From Larkinella sp. C7 (GTDB lineage Bacteria; Bacteroidota; Bacteroidia; Cytophagales; Spirosomataceae), in contig NZ_VBSL01000018.1 in assembly GCF_006149005.1 (NCBI RefSeq), forward strand, positions 1 to 64,000: 64,000 nucleotides of DNA. Direction: 5' to 3'. The notes beneath the pieces are model-generated. The model ran no database searches, was not told where the DNA came from, and saw only the letters and a program-made list of their open reading frames with translations. This document shows positions 9,030-17,810 of this stretch, in pieces. The first letter of the stretch is position 1. The number at the start of each line of letters is the position of its first letter. The position numbers were made by a program, and so were the translations under genes.

Positions 9030-10130
9030 ATGAAAGTATTGTTTGACCATCAGGCCTTTACAGGGGTGCGGTATGGCGGAGTGTCCCGGTATTTTTACGA
9101 TCTGATGGTATCGCTGCAAAAAAAAGGCGTTGAAACCCAGTTGTCGCTTTTGTTTTCCAACAATGCCTACCTGCTGGAAAGTGACGCGTTTCGGGTGCAG
9201 TCTTTTTCGCATTTTCTGGGGTTTATGCCCACCAATATGCTCTTTTCGCAGGTGAACCGGTTGTGGAGCGTGACCCAGTTGATGCGAAATAATTACGACG
9301 TTTTCCATCCTACATTTTTTCACCCGTACTTTCTGAAGCACACGAAAAAACCGGTGGTGTTGACGTACCACGATGCCATCAAAGACAAGTTTGGGCCCGA
9401 ATTCGGCCACATCGATAACGCGTCGAAGGAGTTGAAGCAAACCCTGTTCGACCGGAGCGCCCAGATCATTGCGGTTTCGGAAAACACCAAAACCGATCTG
9501 ATCGACCTGTTCAACATCAAACCGGAGAAGATCACCGTCGTTTACCACGCGACGGCTTTTCAGACGCTGAAAGTCCCCGAAGCCGTTCAGATTGAGGTGC
9601 CGGAAGCGTATTTGCTATACGTCGGTGCCCGCAACGATTACAAAAATTTCATTCCTTTTCTGAAGGCGATGGCGCCGACGCTCAAAAAACACGGTCATGT
9701 TCAGTTGATCTGTGCCGGGGGCGGTTCGTTCAGTCCGGAAGAGACGCAATGGATTCAGCAACTGAACATGACGGGCCGGATCAGCCAGCGCAACATCGAC
9801 GATTTTACGCTGTATCGGCTGTACCAGAATGCGCTGGCATTTGTTTATCCGTCGCTCTACGAAGGCTTCGGCATTCCGATTCTGGAAGCTTTTGCGGCCG
9901 GTTGCCCGGTGGTATTAAGTCGGGCGTCGTGTTTTCCGGAAGTAGCGCGGGAAGCCGCGTTGTATTTCGACCCGGAATCGGCGTTGGATATGCAGCAGCA
10001 AATCGAAAAAATCATTCTGGACGAGCCACTGCGCCAGTCCCTGGTCCGGAAAGGACGCGAGCGGGGGCAGCATTTTTCGCTGGAAAAAACGGCGAGTCAA
10101 ACACTTCAGGTTTACCAACGTATTGCATAA
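9030..10130 (+). CDS. Glycosyltransferase, GT4 family (GT-B fold)
   Basis: 366 residues. The N-terminal acceptor half opens VLFDHQAFTGVRYGGVSRYF, with the glycine loop typical of GT4. The C-terminal donor half has YLLYVGARNDYKNF (about 190) and the nucleotide-sugar motif PSLYEGFGIPILEAFAAGCP (about 276-295), including the EX7E glutamates. It should transfer a sugar from a nucleotide-sugar donor in glycan or surface polysaccharide assembly at the cytoplasmic face. It is followed without gap by a second glycosyltransferase. No polysaccharide export or flippase genes lie nearby, so the product cannot be inferred. Confidence 0.92.
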   Translation: MKVLFDHQAFTGVRYGGVSRYFYDLMVSLQKKGVETQLSLLFSNNAYLLESDAFRVQSFSHFLGFMPTNMLFSQVNRLWSVTQLMRNNYDVFHPTFFHPYFLKHTKKPVVLTYHDAIKDKFGPEFGHIDNASKELKQTLFDRSAQIIAVSENTKTDLIDLFNIKPEKITVVYHATAFQTLKVPEAVQIEVPEAYLLYVGARNDYKNFIPFLKAMAPTLKKHGHVQLICAGGGSFSPEETQWIQQLNMTGRISQRNIDDFTLYRLYQNALAFVYPSLYEGFGIPILEAFAAGCPVVLSRASCFPEVAREAALYFDPESALDMQQQIEKIILDEPLRQSLVRKGRERGQHFSLEKTASQTLQVYQRIA

Positions 10131-11315
10131 GTGAACAGAGCGAAGAAAATCCTGCTTTTTGATACGATCATCGACGGCCACCATGCTGATTACCTGACGC
10201 ATCTGATCGCCTACTGGGTGCAAAATCGCCCCGAAGGTGAACTGATCGTCGTTACGCAGCAATCGTTCGGGAAGCAATTTGAGGCCTTGCTCGAAGCCAA
10301 ACCGGGTGTCGAAAACATCCGGTTCGTGCCCATTTCGGAGGAAGACATTGAAACCGTACACGGAGCGTCGATGGCGACCCGTTCGTTCAAGGAGTGGAAT
10401 CTGGTGTTGAAATACGGGCAGACGCATCAGCCATCGCACGTGTTGCTGATGTATTTCGATCTGTTTATGCTGGCAACCTGGCTCGGACGGTCGGCGCCCT
10501 TTGCGGTTTCCGGTATTTATTTTCGGCCGGATTTTCATTATAAAACCCGGCCCGGCATCAAGGCCCGGCTGAACGGAATCCGAAAAAAAGTAACCTTGAA
10601 CGGGGTTCTGAATCGGAAAGGCTTAACGAATCTGTTTTGCCTGGATCATTCGGCGGTGGAGGGGTTGCGGGAGTTGAGTCCGCACGTGAAAATCTGGCCA
10701 CTGGCCGATCCGGTCGAATCGTATGCCATTGCGCCCGCCGAGGTCGAACACCTGCGAACGAAACTCCAGATTTCACCCAACCGCCGGATTCTGCTGCTTT
10801 TCGGGCATCTGGACGACCGCAAAGGCATTGAACCGCTGCTCGAAGCGCTGAAACTCCTGAAACCGGCGCAGCAACGGGCGTTGTGTCTGGTACTGGCCGG
10901 GCCGATTCAACCCGGTTTTCGGGAAAAAGTCGAACGCAGCATGGCTGAGGTCGGGAGCGACATGCAAATTGTGCGGGTGTTTGACGAAATAAAAGGGCGG
11001 GAAATTCAGGTGTATTTCGAGTTGTCGGACTACGTTTTGGCGTTATACCAGAACCACATCGGCATGGCGTCGGTCGTGGTGCGGGCTTCGGTTTCCGGAA
11101 AACCGGTTCTGGCGTCAGATTACGGTTATCTGGGTCATCTGGTGCAAACCGAGCAACTGGGGGCCGTGACGGATGCTACCTCGCCGGATGCGATTCGGGC
11201 CCTTCTGGAACGGATTTTGACGGAAACACCACCGTATTCGAAAACAAATCTGCAAAAGTTAGCCGATCGCAATTCGAACGTTTATTTTGCAGAGACGATT
11301 TTTAATCATCTTTGA
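10131..11315 (+). CDS. Glycosyltransferase, GT4-like, GTG start
   Basis: 394 residues if the GTG directly after the upstream TAA is used; the frame then starts NRAKKILLFDTIIDGHHADY, a natural start for a GT-B protein. The C-terminal half has RILLLFGHLDDRKGIEPLLE (about 218-237) and a weak donor motif (LALYQNHIGMASVVVRASVS), where the usual EGFG is replaced by HIGM. The N-terminal half keeps a glycosyltransferase-like DGHHADYL. Co-transcribed with the GT4 gene upstream, so both probably act on the same glycan. The missing EGFG glutamate suggests a divergent branch. Confidence 0.82.
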   Translation: MNRAKKILLFDTIIDGHHADYLTHLIAYWVQNRPEGELIVVTQQSFGKQFEALLEAKPGVENIRFVPISEEDIETVHGASMATRSFKEWNLVLKYGQTHQPSHVLLMYFDLFMLATWLGRSAPFAVSGIYFRPDFHYKTRPGIKARLNGIRKKVTLNGVLNRKGLTNLFCLDHSAVEGLRELSPHVKIWPLADPVESYAIAPAEVEHLRTKLQISPNRRILLLFGHLDDRKGIEPLLEALKLLKPAQQRALCLVLAGPIQPGFREKVERSMAEVGSDMQIVRVFDEIKGREIQVYFELSDYVLALYQNHIGMASVVVRASVSGKPVLASDYGYLGHLVQTEQLGAVTDATSPDAIRALLERILTETPPYSKTNLQKLADRNSNVYFAETIFNHL

Positions 11316-11346
11316 TTGAAAGCCTTGCCAGGAAAACCAGATTACT

Positions 11347-12045
11347 ATGACCGTTTCAATTCAGACCTCCCAAAACGTTACGCTGGAATATGAACCCGCC
11401 AGTTTGGGCGACCGGATTCTGGCGTTGTTGCTCGATTACCTGATTCTGCTGGGATGGCTGATTCTGTATTTTGTGCTGACCAAACTACTCCCCGGCGCTT
11501 TCCGGAGCCCTTTCTGGACGGGCCTGTTTTTGCTGTTGCCGTTCATGCTCTATGATCTGCTGTGCGAAACGTTTCTGAACGGGCAGAGTCTGGGGAAAAT
11601 CGCGATGAAAATCCGGGTGGTGATGCTCGACGGATCACAACCTGGTTTGGGCGCTTATCTGCTCCGCTGGCTGCTCCGGATCATCGAATCGCCGATGTTT
11701 TTTGGCGGTATGGTGGCCGTCATTACCATTGCCGCCAACGGTCGTGGCCAGCGAATTGGCGACATTGCCGCCGGTACCACGGTAGTGAAATTAACCCGTC
11801 CCGTCACGCTGGCGCAGATTACCTACCGGGCCTTACCCGACGATTACCAGGTGCGTTTTCCGGAAGTGTCCCGGCTTTCCGACCGGGATTTGAACATTGT
11901 CCGGGAGGCTTTGCGGATGAATAATCCCGAAATCAGCGGTTTAGCCGCCAATAAAGTCAAGCAAGTCATCGGGGTTCGGTCGGAACTGGACGATACCACG
12001 TTTCTTCGGACGCTGATCAATGATTACCAGTTTTTAGCCTCTTAA
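11347..12045 (+). CDS. RDD-family membrane protein
   Basis: 232 residues. The RDD signature appears as LGDRILALLLDYLILLGWLI (about 20-40) with Asp and Arg in the first span, followed by LLCETFLNGQSLGKIAMKIR (about 73-92) and GQRIGDIAAGTTVVKL, the two other family landmarks. A soluble C-terminus (about 155-232) ends YQFLAS. RDD proteins are putative transporters. In related genomes this gene is next to the SpoIIM/DUF4129 genes; here two glycosyltransferase genes lie between, and it is on the opposite strand. Confidence 0.9.
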   Translation: MTVSIQTSQNVTLEYEPASLGDRILALLLDYLILLGWLILYFVLTKLLPGAFRSPFWTGLFLLLPFMLYDLLCETFLNGQSLGKIAMKIRVVMLDGSQPGLGAYLLRWLLRIIESPMFFGGMVAVITIAANGRGQRIGDIAAGTTVVKLTRPVTLAQITYRALPDDYQVRFPEVSRLSDRDLNIVREALRMNNPEISGLAANKVKQVIGVRSELDDTTFLRTLINDYQFLAS

Positions 12046-12081
12046 AGCCTGCGCGGCTCGATTCCGCAGGGATTTATACAT

Positions 12082-13281
12082 ATGAAAGAACAAATCAAAA
12101 CACTAGCGCGGGACTATGCGGCCGATTTGATTGCCAACCGCCGTCACCTGCATGCCAACCCGGAGTTGTCGTTCCATGAGTTCAAAACCGCCCGATTCGT
12201 TGCCGAACAGCTCAAAGCCATTGGCCTGACTCCGCAGGAAGGCGTTGCCAACACGGGTTTGGTTGCGCTCATCGAAGGACGGGCGGGTCGTTCGTCCGAA
12301 AACCGGGTTGTGGGGCTGCGGGCCGATATGGACGCGCTGCCGATTCACGAAGCCAACGATGTCCCCTACAAATCGACCGTCGAGGGCGTCATGCACGCCT
12401 GTGGGCATGATGTTCACACGTCGTCGCTGTTGGGAACCGCCCGCATTTTGCAGCAACTCCGCGACCAGTTTGAAGGAACGGTGAAACTGGTTTTTCAACC
12501 GGCAGAGGAGAAAGCCCCCGGTGGCGCGTCGCTGATGATCAAGGATGGCGTGCTGGAAAATCCGGCTCCGGCCAGTATGCTCGGCCAGCACGTGGCCCCG
12601 AATGTGCCAGTCGGCAAAATCGGCTTTCGGGAAGGCATGTACATGGCCAGCACCGACGAACTGTATCTGACCGTCATTGGAAAAGGCGGCCACGGAGCCA
12701 TGCCCGACCAGCTCATCGACCCGGTGTTGATCGCTTCGCACATCATCGTGGCTTTGCAGCAGATCATCAGTCGCAACCGCAAACCGGCCAATCCCTCGGT
12801 GTTGTCGTTCGGGCGGTTTATTGCCGACGGCGTTACCAACGTGATTCCCAACGAAGTGAAAATTGAAGGCACGTTTCGCTGCATGGACGAAGAATGGCGG
12901 GAAGATGGCCTGCGCCGGATGAAAAAAATGGCCGAAGGCATGGCCGAAGCGATGGGGGCCGTTTGCGAATTTACGGTGGTGCGCGGTTATCCCTTCCTGA
13001 AAAACCACCCCGAACTAACCCGGCGGATGCGCTCGGCGGCCACGGAATACATGGGGCCTGAAAACGTCGTGAACCTTGATTTGTGGATGGCGGGTGAAGA
13101 TTTCGCCTTCTATTCGCAGGTAGTCGATTCGTGTTTTTACCGACTCGGAACGCGCAATGAAGAGCGGGGCATCATTTCCGGCGTTCACACGCCCACTTTC
13201 GACATCGACGAATCGGCGCTGGAAATCGGGGCCGGTTTGATGAGCTGGCTGGCGCTGGAGGAGTTGAGAGTGAAGAGTTAA
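12082..13281 (+). CDS. M20-family amidohydrolase (N-acyl amino acid / hippurate hydrolase type)
   Basis: 399 residues. Zinc-site motifs are HACGHDVHTSSLLG (about 103-116), FQPAEEKAPGGASL (about 138-151) and AGEDFAFYSQVV near the C-terminus. The dimerisation domain lies in the middle (GKGGHGAMPDQLIDPV). It should hydrolyse N-acyl or N-benzoyl amino acids in the cytoplasm; no signal peptide is visible. The last codons (LRVKS and stop) lie inside a period-7 repeat, so the C-terminus has been shaped by that element. Likely co-transcribed with the phosphatase 34 bases downstream. Confidence 0.93.
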   Translation: MKEQIKTLARDYAADLIANRRHLHANPELSFHEFKTARFVAEQLKAIGLTPQEGVANTGLVALIEGRAGRSSENRVVGLRADMDALPIHEANDVPYKSTVEGVMHACGHDVHTSSLLGTARILQQLRDQFEGTVKLVFQPAEEKAPGGASLMIKDGVLENPAPASMLGQHVAPNVPVGKIGFREGMYMASTDELYLTVIGKGGHGAMPDQLIDPVLIASHIIVALQQIISRNRKPANPSVLSFGRFIADGVTNVIPNEVKIEGTFRCMDEEWREDGLRRMKKMAEGMAEAMGAVCEFTVVRGYPFLKNHPELTRRMRSAATEYMGPENVVNLDLWMAGEDFAFYSQVVDSCFYRLGTRNEERGIISGVHTPTFDIDESALEIGAGLMSWLALEELRVKS

Positions 13282-13302
13282 GAATTAAAAGTGAAGAGTT
13301 TT
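13261..13302. repeat. Period-7 half element at the end of the M20 gene
   Basis: Six consecutive seven-base units (for example GAGTGAA GAGTTAA) run through the stop codon of the amidohydrolase at 13279-13281. No complementary arm follows. The unit is nearly the same as in the hairpins at 4435 and 49346. Confidence 0.7.
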
Positions 13303-13315
13303 ATAACACTGCCCG

Positions 13316-13828
13316 ATGATGATCGATAGATTGCTTCCGGTTCTGTTTTTGGTGCTCGGCCTGACGGGCTGTTCGACGTCTACGGTTTACATCGTTCGGC
13401 ACGCGGAGAAAATCAACGAGGCCGACAGCAGCGGTTTAACCGCCGTTGGGCTGGAACGCGCTCAGGCCCTGGCCGACCGGCTGGAGGACGAGCGGATTAG
13501 CCAGATTTTGACTACGCCCTACCGCCGGACGCAGGAAACGGCCCGGCCCCTTTCGCAGCGACTTAACCTGCCCATCGACTCGTATCCGGCAAAACCGGTT
13601 GGTGCGGTAGTAGAACTGATCCAGCAAACGAAGGGTAAAAATAGCCTGGTGGTCGGCCACAGCAACACGATTCTGGAGATTGCGCAGGGGCTCGGGACCA
13701 AACCAACAAAAACCAGAATCGAATCGGGCGATCACGATAACTTGCTGATTGTGAACATCAAGAATGGCCTTTTTGGCAAATCGGTCAGCTTGCAGGAAGA
13801 AACGTACGGCAAGCCGACAGAACCTTGA
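13316..13828 (+). CDS. Lipoprotein histidine phosphatase (phosphoglycerate-mutase family)
   Basis: 170 residues. The N-terminal signal ends in a lipobox LTGC (about 16-19), so the protein should be lipid-anchored outside the cytoplasm. Directly after it comes the catalytic RHG-type motif VYIVRHAEK, then LTAVGLERAQALADRL, the second histidine in VVGHSNTILEIA and TTPYRRTQETA, all typical of the family. It is expected to dephosphorylate small phospho-compounds; substrate unknown. Two start codons lie in tandem (13316 and 13319). Probably in one transcript with the amidohydrolase upstream. Confidence 0.9.
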   Translation: MMIDRLLPVLFLVLGLTGCSTSTVYIVRHAEKINEADSSGLTAVGLERAQALADRLEDERISQILTTPYRRTQETARPLSQRLNLPIDSYPAKPVGAVVELIQQTKGKNSLVVGHSNTILEIAQGLGTKPTKTRIESGDHDNLLIVNIKNGLFGKSVSLQEETYGKPTEP

Positions 13829-13861
13829 TTCGCCTGCTTTCGGGGAAATGTGAATGCCCAG

Positions 13862-13889
13862 CGACAAAAAATCGGGCAATTTTTTGTCG
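13862..13889. terminator. AT-rich hairpin after the phosphatase gene
   Basis: CGACAAAAAAT (13862-13872) pairs with ATTTTTTGTCG (13879-13889) around a 6-base loop; the T-run within the arm would help release. Confidence 0.55.
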
Positions 13890-13936
13890 TTTAGGCAGTT
13901 AAAATAGAGAGTATTAACCCAAATTGAATCCGTTTA

Positions 13937-14398
13937 ATGAGTTTTCGACTGGTAAGATTGTTCTTTGTTTTTTGTCTGACGTATCTGCTCGAAATGAGCC
14001 TGGTTACGGCTCAAACACCGGCACCCACCGGATCAACGTTTCCGAACCGGTTTACCGGACGCCAGATTGTGGTAACGCTGGGCAGCGATACCGACCGGCC
14101 CGAATACCGGCTGCTGGACAACGGGTTGATGTATTACCGGGAAGGTTCCGAGGGTGGATTTACGCAATTGGGCCAGCAGAAAAAGGATACTACCCAAAAG
14201 GTGTTCGCGAAGCTGGAGCAGACGTGTAAAATCAAAACCACCAAACTGGAAAAACCGGAGAATCCGGCGGTAACCGTAACCTGGAAGCGAGCTAAAACCG
14301 AGTTTGCCGTGGGCTGGGAAAAACGAAAAGCCCCGGATGAGTACGAACAGTTTTATGAGCAATTCATGGAACTGTTCCCCAAAAACCGGAGAAAGTAA
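13937..14398 (+). CDS. Small secreted protein of unknown function
   Basis: 153 residues with a signal peptide (about 1-26, ending SLVTAQ). The mature part has no domain I recognise: IVVTLGSDTDRPEYRLLDNG, a Lys-rich middle and a C-terminus ending FPKNRRK. High charge and the ordinary codon use of its neighbours support a real exported protein. It stands alone and ends in a strong terminator shared with the convergent gene. No function assigned. Confidence 0.75.
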   Translation: MSFRLVRLFFVFCLTYLLEMSLVTAQTPAPTGSTFPNRFTGRQIVVTLGSDTDRPEYRLLDNGLMYYREGSEGGFTQLGQQKKDTTQKVFAKLEQTCKIKTTKLEKPENPAVTVTWKRAKTEFAVGWEKRKAPDEYEQFYEQFMELFPKNRRK

Positions 14399-14404
14399 CT
14401 CCAG

Positions 14405-14438
14405 AAAAGCCCCGACACCTTGCGTGTCGGGGCTTTTT
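14405..14438. terminator. Bidirectional intrinsic terminator
   Basis: AAAAGCCCCGACAC (14405-14418) and GTGTCGGGGCTTTTT (14424-14438) form a long GC stem with a 5-base loop and T-runs on both strands, between convergent genes. Confidence 0.9.
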
Positions 14439-14441
14439 GTT

Positions 14442-15383
14442 TCAGGAATTTTTCAGGTTAAAATTGATCGGCAGGTTGTATTTCACCCGCACCGGTTTTC
14501 CATCCTGCGTGGCTGGTTTCCAGCGCGGCATGGCTTTAATCACCCGAATCGCTTCTTCGTCGGCTCCGAAACCAATGCCTTTCAGGATCTGAATGTTCTG
14601 AAAACTGCCGTCCGTGTTGATAACAAACGAAAGAAAAACCCTTCCACTCACGTATGCTCTTTGGGCGGCTTCCGGGTAACGCAGGTTTTCATTGATAAAA
14701 CGGGTCAACCCAGCCATCCCGCCCGGAAATTCAGGATTCTTTTCAACGACGGTGAAAATTTCACCGTTGCCATCATCCACGGGTTTGCGGTTGAGCAGAT
14801 CGCGGACATCGGTATTAGTGGAGCGTTTCGGAATTTTTGCGTTACTAACCCAATAGGTTGATCGTTCGTGATCAGTGGGCTGGGCCAGACGAACATAAAT
14901 AGCTTCCTGACCATTGACCGGCACTTCGATGGTCTCATGGCCGACGAACGAAACGATCAACGTGCCATTGGCGGGCACTGTACTAAACTGGTACTCTCCG
15001 TTTGCGTCAGTACTGGTGCCCCTTTGCAATCCTTTCAATTCAATATTGGCACCCGGAATCGGTTTGTCGTTAGAGCCAAAAATCTGGCCGGAAATTGTGA
15101 CCGGACCTTTGCTGATCACATCTTTTTTCGACTGGTCTTCGCAAGCTGCCACGAACACAAATAAGCTCAGGGTAAGCAGGACCACGAAGCCGTATTTGGC
15201 CATTGCCCAGCGGTTGGTTTCGGATTTCTGGAGCATCAGAATGCGTTGTTTTAAGGTGGAAGATTGAAAGAAAGGCGTTACAAAAGCCGACGGTTTCGGC
15301 CCGAACGTGTAGGCAATGAGTCGGTTGTCCATCCGGCGCTGGCAGAAGCGGAGCCGGGCCGAAACGGGTGTGGAAAGCTTCAT
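14442..15383 (-). CDS. Truncated M56-TonB paralogue (peptidase domain missing)
   Basis: 313 residues from the ATG at 15383, eight bases after the stop of the M56 gene. From about residue 23 it aligns with the middle of that gene: LIAYTFGPKP matches LISYAFGVQP, and LKQRILMLQKSETNRWAMAKY matches its LKERIKMLQRR region. A membrane span, a carboxypeptidase-regulatory-like domain (about 96-175, SGQIFGSNDKPIPGANI) and a TonB C-terminal domain (about 218-310, FPGGMAGLTRF, RWKPATQDGKPV) follow. The N-terminal zinc peptidase is absent. It looks like a tandem duplicate that lost its 5' half but kept an intact frame, so it may work as a TonB-like protein. The frame is open up to 15449, but that start would lie inside the upstream gene. 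Confidence 0.82.
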   Translation of the reverse strand: MKLSTPVSARLRFCQRRMDNRLIAYTFGPKPSAFVTPFFQSSTLKQRILMLQKSETNRWAMAKYGFVVLLTLSLFVFVAACEDQSKKDVISKGPVTISGQIFGSNDKPIPGANIELKGLQRGTSTDANGEYQFSTVPANGTLIVSFVGHETIEVPVNGQEAIYVRLAQPTDHERSTYWVSNAKIPKRSTNTDVRDLLNRKPVDDGNGEIFTVVEKNPEFPGGMAGLTRFINENLRYPEAAQRAYVSGRVFLSFVINTDGSFQNIQILKGIGFGADEEAIRVIKAMPRWKPATQDGKPVRVKYNLPINFNLKNS

Positions 15384-15390
15384 AACGGGT

Positions 15391-17367
15391 TTAGTTTTTG
15401 GTAATGGCCTTGATGGTGTAAGTGGATTTGGTATGATCAACCTCGACACTTTTCAGATTCCTGGGGTTCAGCTTCTGGAATTCCTCCCGCGTAATGGTTT
15501 TGTCGTCCAGCATAAAGTCGATGGGCTGATTCCCGAAGCCCGGTTGGGTGACCTGCTGAATGTTGTCACTCATCGCTTTTTGTTTGGTTTTCACCTGAAT
15601 TACCCCATTTTTACCTTCATCGCCATACAGGGTGGTAGCCGATTCTCCTTTCAGGACATTAATGGACTGGATATCATTCTGTTTAAGAGAAGAGTTAAGG
15701 CTTTCGGTTTTTGCCAGTTTTTCACCGTCAACGATAAACAGCGGTTTTTTATCCGGGTCGGAAACGACCGAACCCCTGAGGATGACATTCGGAGCATTGG
15801 GTTTGCTGTCTATCACTTGACCGCTTCGCTTGTCTTCTTTGCCTTCCAGCATGAATTGAATGGGCAAAATGTATTGAACCGCAACGGGTCGGCCGTTTTG
15901 CAGGCCTGGTTTCCAGGACGGCATTTTACCTATGATGCGTACGGCTTCTTCGTCGCATCCGTCTCCAACCCCTTTCTTCACGCGAATCCCATAAATGGCT
16001 CCGTTCTTGCCAATGGTGAATTGAACAAAAACCGTCCCGTCCGTATTGTTTCGTTGAGCATCCGGCGGGTACCGCAGGTTTTCGGCCAAATACTGGCCCA
16101 GCGCTCTGTTCCCGCCCGGAAATTCCGGCATTTGTTCAACCGTTGTAAAAACGCCGTCTTTCGCGTTGTTCGTCGCCGGAGGTGCCGTTATGGTTGTGGT
16201 ATTTGTGGATTTGGGGGGTAAGGCATAACCGACAACCACAATGCGATCCAGCGAATCGACTTTAGGAACCAGCTTAAAATCAAGGGTCTTTTTGCCGTCT
16301 ACGTCCTTCTCCTGCGATACATAGCCGACGAAACTGGCCACAATTTTGGCATCCGACGGAACATTCTTCAACTCGTAGCGGCCCTGCATGTCGGTTTGTG
16401 CACCACTCGTCGTGTTGCGGACGATGAGCGTCGCACCCGGCAGCGGCTGTCCATCGTTATCGATAACTTTTCCTGAAACCGTTCCTTTTTCATCCGAAAC
16501 CGGGGTCACCAGTTCCGTAAGTTGCTCGCGGGCGGCCGTCATTGCCAGTAACCCCAGCAGGAGCGGCAACACCAGCATGTATTTTCCCAACGCCCAGTGG
16601 CTGGTGGCCCGGCGTTGCAGCATTTTAATGCGTTCTTTGAGCAGCGAAGGATTGAAAAAACCGTTGGTCAACGTATTGGGCTGTACGCCAAACGCATAGC
16701 TGATCAGAAAAGTGGCGTATTCGTGTTTGTCTTCCGCCTGGGCGTCGGCCAGAAACTCGTGGACTTGCTGAATGGCCTGTTTGTATAGAATCAGAACCGG
16801 GTTCATCCAGAAGAAAAGCTGGACCACTTCCAGTAGCAGCACGTCAAAACTGTGTCCCTGACGGATGTGAACCAGTTCGTGGGCGACAATCGGTGTGTTG
16901 GCCGTTTGTGCATCCCGGCGGCACAGCACCAGATACCGGAAGAACGAGAACGTTGGAACGCGCTCATCGGCGGGCAGCACCAGCGTGTATTCGTCCAGAT
17001 CGTGCCGTTCCGAGCGTCTGATCAGCCGCCCCACACCCGTTAGCTGCACCAGCAACCGCAGAAACAGCCCCCCGGCGACCAGTCCGTATACCCAGTAAGC
17101 GATGGTTTCCCAATCCGGCCCGGTCGGCTGTTCCGCCGTTTGGATAACGACCGGCAGCGAAAACGCGACTACCGGGACGGGGATGGTTTCGGCCGCGTCG
17201 GCGGGTAATTCCACCAGTGGCAGGGTGAGCGAGAGCAGCACCGAGACGATCAGGTAGGCCCGGTTGAGCCGGAAAAACGTATGTTTTCGGAGCCACATCC
17301 AGTAACAGGCGTAAAACAATACCAGAAACAGATTGGCTTTCAGCAGGTATTCGAGGGCCGCGTTCAT
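15391..17367 (-). CDS. M56 (BlaR1-type) peptidase fused to CarboxypepD_reg, TonB and plug-like domains
   Basis: 658 residues. Four membrane spans with the zinc peptidase: HELVH (about 163-167) in VAHELVHIRQGHSFD, and the third ligand region near VHEFLADAQAEDKHEYATF. Then a regulatory beta-sandwich (about 297-375, SGKVIDNDGQPLPGATLIV), a TonB C-terminal domain (about 417-505, FPGGNRALG and SWKPGLQNGRPV) and a short plug-like module (about 515-590, PLFIVDGEKLA, INVLKGESATTLYG). In BlaR1 systems the peptidase cleaves the BlaI repressor after sensing; here a penicillin-binding sensor is absent and the periplasmic part is TonB-like, as is common in Bacteroidota. It overlaps blaI by 4 bases, so the pair is a regulatory unit. 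Confidence 0.93.
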   Translation of the reverse strand: MNAALEYLLKANLFLVLFYACYWMWLRKHTFFRLNRAYLIVSVLLSLTLPLVELPADAAETIPVPVVAFSLPVVIQTAEQPTGPDWETIAYWVYGLVAGGLFLRLLVQLTGVGRLIRRSERHDLDEYTLVLPADERVPTFSFFRYLVLCRRDAQTANTPIVAHELVHIRQGHSFDVLLLEVVQLFFWMNPVLILYKQAIQQVHEFLADAQAEDKHEYATFLISYAFGVQPNTLTNGFFNPSLLKERIKMLQRRATSHWALGKYMLVLPLLLGLLAMTAAREQLTELVTPVSDEKGTVSGKVIDNDGQPLPGATLIVRNTTSGAQTDMQGRYELKNVPSDAKIVASFVGYVSQEKDVDGKKTLDFKLVPKVDSLDRIVVVGYALPPKSTNTTTITAPPATNNAKDGVFTTVEQMPEFPGGNRALGQYLAENLRYPPDAQRNNTDGTVFVQFTIGKNGAIYGIRVKKGVGDGCDEEAVRIIGKMPSWKPGLQNGRPVAVQYILPIQFMLEGKEDKRSGQVIDSKPNAPNVILRGSVVSDPDKKPLFIVDGEKLAKTESLNSSLKQNDIQSINVLKGESATTLYGDEGKNGVIQVKTKQKAMSDNIQQVTQPGFGNQPIDFMLDDKTITREEFQKLNPRNLKSVEVDHTKSTYTIKAITKN

Positions 17368-17750
17368 GATTCTTTTTGGCGGTTTAGAAGGTCAATAATT
17401 TCGTTGGCTTCTTTTAGGCTCAGGTTGCGGTCTTTGACGAAAAACGACACCAGCTTTTTCAGCGAATTGTCGAAATAACCGGACATGAGCTGCTCCATTT
17501 CAAAGCGTTTGTACTCCTCTTCCGTGATCAGCGGATAGTATTCGTGCGTTTTGCCGTAGGCCCGGTAGCCCACCAGTCCCTTTTTTTCGAGAATGCGGAT
17601 GATGGTCGAGACGGTGTTGTAGGCTGGTTTGGCCCGGGTCGGGAGCGACTCCGGGAGTTCGGCCAGAACATCCTTGACAAACCCTTTTTCCAGTTTCCAC
17701 AACACCTTCATGATTTCTTCCTCGGCATTGGTCAATTCGCGAACTTGCAT
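17364..17750 (-). CDS. BlaI/MecI/CopY-family repressor
   Basis: 128 residues. The winged helix has LTNAEEEIMKVLWKLEKGFV at the start and the recognition region KPAYNTVSTIIRILEKKGLV (about 38-57), followed by a dimerisation helix region ending LLNRQKES. Such repressors bind as dimers to palindromes in their own promoter and are removed by the M56 partner encoded downstream with a 4-base overlap (ATGA). Two matching palindromes lie 40-75 bases upstream (17790-17824). Confidence 0.94.
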   Translation of the reverse strand: MQVRELTNAEEEIMKVLWKLEKGFVKDVLAELPESLPTRAKPAYNTVSTIIRILEKKGLVGYRAYGKTHEYYPLITEEEYKRFEMEQLMSGYFDNSLKKLVSFFVKDRNLSLKEANEIIDLLNRQKES

Positions 17751-17779
17751 ACGACATCAGGTTGTTTACGATCTTAAAC

Positions 17780-17810
17780 CAAATGTATGACTAATGATTT
17801 AGTTTTACAA
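17780..17810 (-). promoter_or_regulatory. Promoter of the blaI-M56 operon
   Basis: On the minus strand TTG (17810-17808), 20 bases, then a perfect TACATTTG (17787-17780). Start would be about 25 bases before the blaI ATG. This is one of the cleanest promoters of the window. Confidence 0.7.
17790..17803. promoter_or_regulatory. BlaI operator 1
   Basis: ACTAATGATTTAGT, a 5+4+5 inverted repeat ACTAA-N4-TTAGT within the spacer of the blaI promoter. Its centre is 20 bases from operator 2. Confidence 0.7.

Noticed and set aside
12103-13008. Minus-strand open frame of 301 codons opposite the M20 gene
   Set aside because: His- and Arg-rich shadow of a well-supported gene; no start context.
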